Source: SIG598 sp045580875 | GTDB lineage: Bacteria; Bacillota; Clostridia; Oscillospirales; Acutalibacteraceae | Length of the DNA: 64,000 nt | Assembly (NCBI GenBank): GCA_045580875.1 | Contig: JAZNOP010000051.1 | Span: 1 to 64,000 of the forward strand | Direction of reading: 5' to 3' | Part shown: piece after piece, positions 58,476 through 64,000 of the stretch | Layout: every line of letters begins with the position of its first letter | Numbering within the stretch: position 1 is the first letter of the stretch | Notes under the pieces: generated by a model | Told to the model about the DNA's origin: nothing | Seen by the model: the letters and a program-made list of their open reading frames with translations, nothing else | Databases searched by the model: none | Position numbers and translations under genes: made by a program

Positions 58476-60884
58476 ATGAATTTTGCGGAGTTTCTCAGCG
58501 GTAATATCGTATATCTTGATGGCGGAATGGGGACACAGATCCAGGCGCGCGGGCTGAAATCAGGAGAACTGCCTGAACGGTGGAATATAAGCCATCCGGA
58601 TGTGATTTCTGAGATACACAAGGCGTATTATGATGCCGGAAGCAATGTTGTCTGTGCGAACACGTTTGGTGCAAATTCACTTAAGTTTGATGACAGTGAG
58701 CTTGAGGAGATAATCAAAGCCGCCGTTTCAAATGCAGACAGAGCAAGACAGGAGTCGACTTCTGAAAGGGAAAAGTTTGTTGCACTTGACGTCGGACCTA
58801 CCGGCAAACTGCTCAGACCTCTTGGTGATCTTGATTTTGAAGATGCAGTTGAAATATTTGCTGAAACCATCAGAATTGGCGTGAAATATGGCGTTGACCT
58901 GATAATCATCGAAACGATGAATGACAGCTACGAAACCAAGGCGGCATTGCTTGCGGCAAAGGAAAACTGTGATCTTCCTGTAATAGTTACAAATGTCTAT
59001 GGCGAAGACGGGAAGCTTATGACCGGTGCTGACCCGGCTGCCATGGTCGCAATGCTGGAGGGAATGGGTGCCAATGCGATAGGAGCAAACTGTTCACTCG
59101 GACCCGGACAGCTTCGCGGTGTGGTAAGAGAACTGTTGAGATGCGCAAGTGTTCCGGTAGTGCTCAAACCCAATGCAGGTTTGCCGAAGTCTGTTGACGG
59201 AAAAACGGTCTACGATGTTTCGGTGGAAGAGTTTGCAGATGAAGTTGCTCAGCTTGTGCGTGAGGGCGTTCGGGTTATAGGCGGCTGCTGCGGAACGACT
59301 CCGGAATATATAAAAGTGCTGAATGAAAGAACAACAGATATTGCTCCTGTTGAGCTGACTGATAAAGGTCTCACGGTGGTATCGTCATATAATCATGCTG
59401 TGCAGTTCGGAGATGTCCCTGTTCTTATAGGAGAACGTATTAATCCGACAGGAAAGAAACGCTTCAGGCAGGCTTTGATTGAGAATGATATTGATTATAT
59501 TCTGGCTGAAGGAATAAAGCAGCAGGAAAAAGGCGTTCATATACTTGATGTCAATGTCGGTCTGCCTGATATAGATGAGGTTTCGATGCTGAAGAATGCT
59601 GTATGTGAACTTCAGGCAGTAATCGACCTTCCACTGCAGATAGATACATCTGATCCGGTAGCCATGGAGACAGCTATGCGCCGGTATAACGGCAAAGCGA
59701 TGATTAATTCAGTTAACGGAAAGACTGAAAGCATGGAAGCTATATTTCCGCTTGTAAAGAAATACGGCGGTCTTGTGGTGGCTCTTACCCTTGATGAAAA
59801 CGGAATTCCTGCTGATGCAGAGGGCAGAGTCGCAATTGCGGAGAAGATAATCAGTAAGGCAGCGGAGTATGGAATAAGCAGGAAGGATATAATATTTGAT
59901 ACGCTGGCAATGACTATCAGCGCAGACAATAATGCAGCGAAGGCTACGCTGAAATCTCTTCGTACTATCAGAAGTGAGTTAGGCTGTCATACGTCCCTCG
60001 GTGTGTCAAATGTATCATTCGGTCTGCCGAATCGTGATGCTGTTAACAGTACGTTTTTTGCTATGGCGCTGGAAAACGGACTTTCAGCAGCAATTATGAA
60101 TCCATATTCGTCAGATATGATGAAAACGTGGTACACATACAATGCACTTAAGGGGCTGGATGAGAACTGTGCAGCATATATCGCTGCAGCAGTTTCTTTT
60201 GTTTCGCAGCCGGTTGTTACCGCCGTATCGGAACAAAAGGCGGCAGATGCTTCAGCGCAGGCATCCGAATTGCAGCGGGCGGTAGTAAAAGGGCTCAAAG
60301 ATAAAGCTGCAGAAATAACTGCAAGGTTGCTGGAGAAAGTGGCTCCGCTGGATATCGTTAACGGAGAGATAATACCGGCGCTCAACATTGTCGGAGAAGG
60401 CTTTGAGAAAAAGACTGTGTACCTGCCGCAGCTTCTCATGAGTGCGGAGGCTGCAAAAAGTGCGTTTGAAGCGATAAAATCATTTATGTCCGACGGTGAA
60501 AAAACTGCCGGAAAGGGAATATTTGTTATTGCTACCGTGCATGGAGATATTCACGATATCGGAAAGAATATAGTCAGACTCCTGCTCGAAAACTATGGCT
60601 TCGATGTTATTGACATGGGCAAGGATGTTCCGCCTCAGGATATTGTTGATGCGGTTGTATCATATCATGCGCCGCTTGCGGGGTTGAGCGCATTGATGAC
60701 GACGACTGTTCCGGCGATGGAAGAAACAATAAAACTTCTCAGAGAGACAGCTCCGTGGTGCAAGGTGATTGTTGGCGGTGCTGTTCTGAATCAGGAATAT
60801 GCAGACCGCATAGGTGCTGATAAATATGCAAAAGACGCAATGGAAGCCGTGCGCTATGCAGAGTTGATTACAGCAGGCAGTTGA
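58476..60884 (+). CDS. metH: Cobalamin-dependent methionine synthase without activation domain
   Basis: About 802 residues. Homocysteine-binding barrel from residue 10 (YLDGGMGTQIQARG, zinc Cys in GANCSLGPGQ and GGCCGTTPEY), pterin-binding barrel from about 310 (LIGERINPTGKKRFRQAL, DVNVGLPDIDE, IDTSDPVAMETAMRRY), a B12 cap near 600–680 and the B12 domain with VHGDIHDIGKNIV (His ligand) and GLSALMTTTVPAM. The reactivation domain is separate, one gene upstream. ATG at 58476 follows GAGGTG; a TTG at 58455 is upstream of that site. A strong terminator follows. Confidence 0.95.
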   Translation: MNFAEFLSGNIVYLDGGMGTQIQARGLKSGELPERWNISHPDVISEIHKAYYDAGSNVVCANTFGANSLKFDDSELEEIIKAAVSNADRARQESTSEREKFVALDVGPTGKLLRPLGDLDFEDAVEIFAETIRIGVKYGVDLIIIETMNDSYETKAALLAAKENCDLPVIVTNVYGEDGKLMTGADPAAMVAMLEGMGANAIGANCSLGPGQLRGVVRELLRCASVPVVLKPNAGLPKSVDGKTVYDVSVEEFADEVAQLVREGVRVIGGCCGTTPEYIKVLNERTTDIAPVELTDKGLTVVSSYNHAVQFGDVPVLIGERINPTGKKRFRQALIENDIDYILAEGIKQQEKGVHILDVNVGLPDIDEVSMLKNAVCELQAVIDLPLQIDTSDPVAMETAMRRYNGKAMINSVNGKTESMEAIFPLVKKYGGLVVALTLDENGIPADAEGRVAIAEKIISKAAEYGISRKDIIFDTLAMTISADNNAAKATLKSLRTIRSELGCHTSLGVSNVSFGLPNRDAVNSTFFAMALENGLSAAIMNPYSSDMMKTWYTYNALKGLDENCAAYIAAAVSFVSQPVVTAVSEQKAADASAQASELQRAVVKGLKDKAAEITARLLEKVAPLDIVNGEIIPALNIVGEGFEKKTVYLPQLLMSAEAAKSAFEAIKSFMSDGEKTAGKGIFVIATVHGDIHDIGKNIVRLLLENYGFDVIDMGKDVPPQDIVDAVVSYHAPLAGLSALMTTTVPAMEETIKLLRETAPWCKVIVGGAVLNQEYADRIGADKYAKDAMEAVRYAELITAGS

Positions 60885-60894
60885 CGGTAAATGT

Positions 60895-60937
60895 AAAACG
60901 CATCTGACGACAGAGTTGTCTCAGATGCGTTTTTTTA
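60895..60937 (+). terminator. Terminator after metH
   Basis: AAAACGCATCTGA / TCAGATGCGTTTTTTT stem with a 7-T run; the loop can pair further (GACA/TGTC). Confidence 0.93.
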
Positions 60938-61007
60938 TGTCTGATTTTCTGTATGCTGTTCTGCGCTGAAAAATTGAAATTTGAAAGTGATGTTAACATT
61001 ATTTGTG

Positions 61008-61036
61008 TTGAATTGCAAACAATGAGGAACTATAAT
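61008..61036 (+). promoter_or_regulatory. pncB promoter
   Basis: TTGAAT (61008–61013), 17 bp, TATAAT (61031–61036). No NiaR-like palindrome was recognised beside it. Confidence 0.7.
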
Positions 61037-61115
61037 GTAAAATGCGATGGAATTTTTACTTGTCTGATCTTTATAATAGATATTATATTAATAGAACAGA
61101 AAGCTGGCGATAAAG

Positions 61116-62573
61116 ATGAACAACAGAGACAGAATGGTAAACATGACCATGCTGACTGATTTTTATGAGCTGACTATGGCGAATGGTTATCTTAGAAGCG
61201 GTCTTGCAGATGATATAGGTTATTTTGATGCTTTCTTCCGTAGTGTACCAGATGATGGCGGCTTTGCGATAATGGGCGGACTCGAACAGATAATTGAATA
61301 CTTTCAGAATCTGAGATTTTCAGAAGAGGATATTGATTACCTTCGCTCCAAAAATATTTTCTCGGAGGAATTCCTTGAGTATCTTTCGAATTTCAGATTT
61401 ACCTGCGATGTGTGGTCTGTACCGGAGGGAACAGTAATTTTTCCGAATGAACCGGTTATCAAGGTTGTCGGACCTGTAATACAGGCACAGTTTGTCGAAA
61501 CTGCAGTGCTTCTCATGTTCAATCATCAGTCCCTGATTGCAACAAAGGCAAACAGAATAGTCAGAGCAGCACATGGCAGAGCCGTGCTTGAATTTGGCTC
61601 AAGACGCGCACACGGTGCAGATGCGGCAATAACAGGTGCACGTGCAGCGTATATAGGCGGCTGTGCCGGTACTGCCTGCACAATAACAGATGTGATATAT
61701 GGTGTGCCGGCAACGGGAACAATGGCGCATTCATGGGTGCAGATGTTTGATGAGGAAATAGATGCGTTCCGTGCGTATGCCAGAGAATATCCCAATAATT
61801 GCGTGCTGCTGGTTGATACCTATGACACTCTGAGATCAGGTGTTCCAAATGCCATCAAAGTGTTCGATGAGGTTCTTACTCCGCTTGGCTGCAGACCGAA
61901 AGGTATTCGAATTGACAGCGGTGACATTTCATATCTTGCGGGCAAGGCACGTGAGATGCTTGATGCTGCCGGATACAGTGATTGTACTATATGTGCTTCA
62001 AATTCACTTGATGAGCAGATAATCCGCGAGATGCTTCACAACGGGGCAAAGGTCGATACATTTGGCGTGGGTGAGAGGCTCATTACTTCTGCATCGAATT
62101 CTACCTTTGGTGGAGTATACAAGCTTGCTGCTGTAGACCGAGAGGGCAGACATATACCGAAAATCAAGATAAGTGAAAATGTATCCAAGATGACATGGCC
62201 TGGAGATAAAAATGTATGGCGTCTGTTTGACCGGGAGACGGGCAAGGCTATTGCTGATGTTGTTACCCTGGCTGATGAGGTTATCGATGACACTCAGCCT
62301 TACGAGATATTTGATGCACAGTTTACATGGAAGCGCAAGTTGTGTGAAAACTTCCGTGCAGAGCGGCTGCTTCAGCGTATATTCGATAAAGGCGAACTTG
62401 TGTATGAAATTCCTTCACTGCAGCAGGTGAGAGAACACTGTGAACAGAGCGTCGGCACCTTATGGAAAGAGGTAACCAGATTTGAAAATCCCCATAAGTA
62501 TTATGTGGATTATTCGCAGAAACTCTGGGATCTCAGACAGGAACTCATAAAGCAAAAGAAAACCAGACATTAA
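61116..62573 (+). CDS. pncB: Nicotinate phosphoribosyltransferase
   Basis: Salvages nicotinate to nicotinate mononucleotide for NAD synthesis. 485 residues, the longer Firmicute type. MLTDFYELTMANGYL near the start, LEFGSRRAHGADAAITGARA (substrate loop), MAHSWVQMF, LLVDTYDTLRSGVPNAI, GIRIDSGDISYL and DTFGVGERLITS are diagnostic. ATG at 61116 has a weak site; the internal ATG at 61134 (MVNMTMLTDFY) is also possible. It stands alone between terminators. Confidence 0.95.
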   Translation: MNNRDRMVNMTMLTDFYELTMANGYLRSGLADDIGYFDAFFRSVPDDGGFAIMGGLEQIIEYFQNLRFSEEDIDYLRSKNIFSEEFLEYLSNFRFTCDVWSVPEGTVIFPNEPVIKVVGPVIQAQFVETAVLLMFNHQSLIATKANRIVRAAHGRAVLEFGSRRAHGADAAITGARAAYIGGCAGTACTITDVIYGVPATGTMAHSWVQMFDEEIDAFRAYAREYPNNCVLLVDTYDTLRSGVPNAIKVFDEVLTPLGCRPKGIRIDSGDISYLAGKAREMLDAAGYSDCTICASNSLDEQIIREMLHNGAKVDTFGVGERLITSASNSTFGGVYKLAAVDREGRHIPKIKISENVSKMTWPGDKNVWRLFDRETGKAIADVVTLADEVIDDTQPYEIFDAQFTWKRKLCENFRAERLLQRIFDKGELVYEIPSLQQVREHCEQSVGTLWKEVTRFENPHKYYVDYSQKLWDLRQELIKQKKTRH

Positions 62574-62579
62574 TTAAAC

Positions 62580-62613
62580 AGGACGAACAGCTCCAAACAA
62601 AGCGGTTCGTCCT
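62580..62613. terminator. Inverted repeat between pncB and the microprotein gene
   Basis: AGGACGAAC / GTTCGTCCT with a 16-base loop. On the minus strand it is followed by GTTTAATTAA, so it may end the microprotein transcript; on the plus strand no T-run follows. Confidence 0.5.
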
Positions 62614-62657
62614 GAAAATAACATATTGAATTTATTTCGGATAATTGATGACTGTGC

Positions 62658-62768
62658 TTACTGTCCAACGCATGAATAAAGAACAGTCATAAAAAGGCTT
62701 CCGACCATAAGAAAGGCAAGAAAAACGCACATGATTCTTATGAAGAGCTTCTGATGTTTGCCTGACAT
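62658..62768 (-). CDS. 36-residue single-helix membrane microprotein
   Basis: Translation starts MSGKHQKLFIRIMCVFLAFL and ends VLYSCVGQ: a basic N-terminus followed by one hydrophobic helix of about 22 residues, the form of small clostridial membrane proteins such as DUF4044-type peptides. Family membership is not established. Support is the strong minus-strand promoter at 62803–62831 and the small leader (about 28 bases) it would give. AAAGG lies 12 bases upstream of the ATG, a little far. It is divergent from the YibE/F gene. Confidence 0.5.
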   Translation of the reverse strand: MSGKHQKLFIRIMCVFLAFLMVGSLFMTVLYSCVGQ

Positions 62769-62802
62769 TGCTTTACACGACCTTTCATGTAAGATGTTAC
62801 TA

Positions 62803-62831
62803 ATTATACATCAAGCATAGTGTGAATGCAA
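62803..62831 (-). promoter_or_regulatory. Promoter of the 36-residue ORF
   Basis: Minus strand: TTGCAT (62826–62831), 17 bp, TATAAT (62803–62808). Confidence 0.65.
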
Positions 62832-62875
62832 GGGGAAGTTATCAGCAGAAAAGTCGGAACGATGAGGTGTGAACA

Positions 62876-64000
62876 ATGAGAATTAAATGTATTTCAGCAG
62901 TTTTATTGATCGTGTTTATGCTGTCTGTCTTTTCATTTGGAATGACAGCTTATGCAGCCGAGAGTGACGGTGCTGATGAATTTGTGTTACCGGTAGCATC
63001 AGATTCTTCACTTATGGAACTGACACCTGAAACTGAACATATTTCGCAGACGGTAGAGGGGACGAATGTCAGAGCCAAGGTAACTGAGGTTGTTGAAAAC
63101 GTAAGTGATCAGATAGACCTGGGCGGATATTATTATGACAGCAGCTATCAGATCGTCCGCGTTCTTGTGCTTGAAGGACCGTATGAAGGCCGAGAGCTTC
63201 TTGCGACTTATGATACTACTGATGCATGGGGAGGCGGAAACGCTCCGCGTCCGCTTGAAAAGGGCGACCATGTAATTGCTCAGTTTACCATGGAAGAGAA
63301 CGGCACGGTTACCGGTATGGTAACGCAGTTCGAGCGCTCCCGTTCCATACTTTGGCTTGGTCTTATTTTCCTTGCTGCGCTTATTTTCTTCGGAGGCAAG
63401 CGCGGACTTCGTTCGGTTGCCGCACTTGTGCTGACATGTATAGGTCTGATTTTTGTTATTGTTCCGGCGATGACTAGCGGCATGAATCCTGTGCTTGCAG
63501 CAGTGCTGGGAAGTGTATTTACAATATCAGTGACACTTGTTGTAATCTACGGATTTTCGATCAAGACCCTTGCTTCGGCGCTTGGGGCAGCCGGCGGTGT
63601 CATTGCAGCAGGAGTTATCACCGCGATAATGAATTCTGCAATGAAAATGACCGGTCTTGTAGATGAAGAGTCCATGTATCTTGCGCAGTCAGTCGGCGAT
63701 GGAAGAATTGACCTGCGAGGAATCCTTCTTGCGGCCATTCTTATAAGTGTACTCGGTGGTACTATGGATGTAGGTATCTCAATTGCATCGTCGCTTGATG
63801 AGCTCAAAGCAAATGCACCGGATATTACTGGTGCTGAATTGATGCGGTCAGGCATAAACATAGGTATTGACATCATGGGTGCTTCGCTGAATACTCTTAT
63901 TCTTGCGTATGTAGGCGGATCCATACACCTTCTTATGCTGTTCAATACATATGATTATTCGATGATGATGATACTCAATGATGAGATGATCACAAGCCAG
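62876..64000 (+). CDS. YibE/F family membrane protein (3' end outside window)
   Basis: 375 codons are in the window and the frame is open at the edge. An N-terminal signal peptide (ISAVLLIVFMLSVFSFGMTA, cleavage after AYA) precedes an exported beta-rich domain (about 30–155), then membrane helices with LGLIFLAALIFFGGKRGLRS, VLGSVFTISVTLVVIYGF, and the family core ISVLGGTMDVGISIASSLDE with NTLILAYVGG. YibE/F proteins are of unknown function. ATG at 62876 lies six bases after GAGGTG. No clear promoter was found between it and the divergent microprotein gene. Confidence 0.9.
   Translation, partial: MRIKCISAVLLIVFMLSVFSFGMTAYAAESDGADEFVLPVASDSSLMELTPETEHISQTVEGTNVRAKVTEVVENVSDQIDLGGYYYDSSYQIVRVLVLEGPYEGRELLATYDTTDAWGGGNAPRPLEKGDHVIAQFTMEENGTVTGMVTQFERSRSILWLGLIFLAALIFFGGKRGLRSVAALVLTCIGLIFVIVPAMTSGMNPVLAAVLGSVFTISVTLVVIYGFSIKTLASALGAAGGVIAAGVITAIMNSAMKMTGLVDEESMYLAQSVGDGRIDLRGILLAAILISVLGGTMDVGISIASSLDELKANAPDITGAELMRSGINIGIDIMGASLNTLILAYVGGSIHLLMLFNTYDYSMMMILNDEMITSQ

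Noticed and set aside
1..64000. CRISPR arrays, insertion sequences, prophage, tRNA or rRNA genes
   Set aside because: None was recognised on either strand: no spaced repeat arrays, transposase-like ORFs, or tRNA-like cloverleaf ends.

Overview
The window reads as the chromosome of an anaerobic, low-to-mid-GC Firmicute of class Clostridia, most likely the Oscillospiraceae/Ruminococcaceae side (inference). Reasons: PolC-type replicase, SepF and DivIVA cell-division genes, the order miaB–YlbF-family–mutS–mutL–miaA, a T-box and a TPP riboswitch, many strong -35/-10 promoters with 17-bp spacers, frequent TTG/GTG starts behind AGGAGG-like sites, and a redox set typical of strict anaerobes (flavodiiron protein, rubredoxin, NuoE/NuoF/GltD-type flavin and Fe-S complex, cobalamin-dependent MetH with a separate reactivation domain). 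I see no rRNA, tRNA, CRISPR, prophage or insertion sequence. Coding density is high and the content is mostly core genome.

Layout. 1–3015: nitrogen assimilation, gdhA (partial, minus) divergent from glnA-asnA, with paired palindromes in the gdhA leader. 3104–16113: a long plus-strand block opening with a consensus promoter: miaB, a YlbF/YmcA protein, mutS, mutL, miaA, a membrane-anchored HlyD-like protein, yggS, sepF, divIVA, lspA, rluD-type synthase. 16196–18503: a small membrane ORF, a TIM-barrel sugar isomerase-like gene and a DUF421/DUF4363 pair. 18500–22937: rodA (minus) divergent from tsaE-tsaB-rpiB-asnS. 23011–26851: a MocR-type aminotransferase and secD-secF. 27130–40431: pyrH-frr, then uppS-cdsA-dxr-rseP-ispG-polC and a type IIA topoisomerase A subunit, i.e. 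lipid carrier, phospholipid and MEP isoprenoid synthesis next to replication.

40514–47120: thiT under a TPP riboswitch (minus), DUF1015, YhhN, dusB, a flavin reductase-like gene (minus), pyk, and ybaK (minus). 47289–54907: a redox island with a GltD-like oxidoreductase (minus), fprA plus rubredoxin (plus), a 91-aa acidic protein (minus), and a three-gene operon (minus) whose domain make-up matches Sporomusa-type Nfn (StnABC)/Bfu-like electron-bifurcating complexes. 55095–56805: T-box-controlled solitary trpB, with a 9-codon ORF between the T-box terminator and trpB. 56886–60884: metF, MetH reactivation protein, MetH without its own reactivation domain. 61008–64000: pncB, a 36-codon membrane microprotein on the minus strand with its own strong promoter, and the start of a YibE/F-family gene.

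I found no wholly new multi-gene system. The points most worth following are the gdhA-leader palindromes, the Stn-like operon and its redox neighbours, the trpB leader ORF and the Lys at the TrpB Asp305 position, the topoisomerase subunit with Ala at the quinolone Ser position, the palindrome over the ybaK -10 box, and the unannotated-looking microproteins. All positions and motifs were read by eye; no database search was run.
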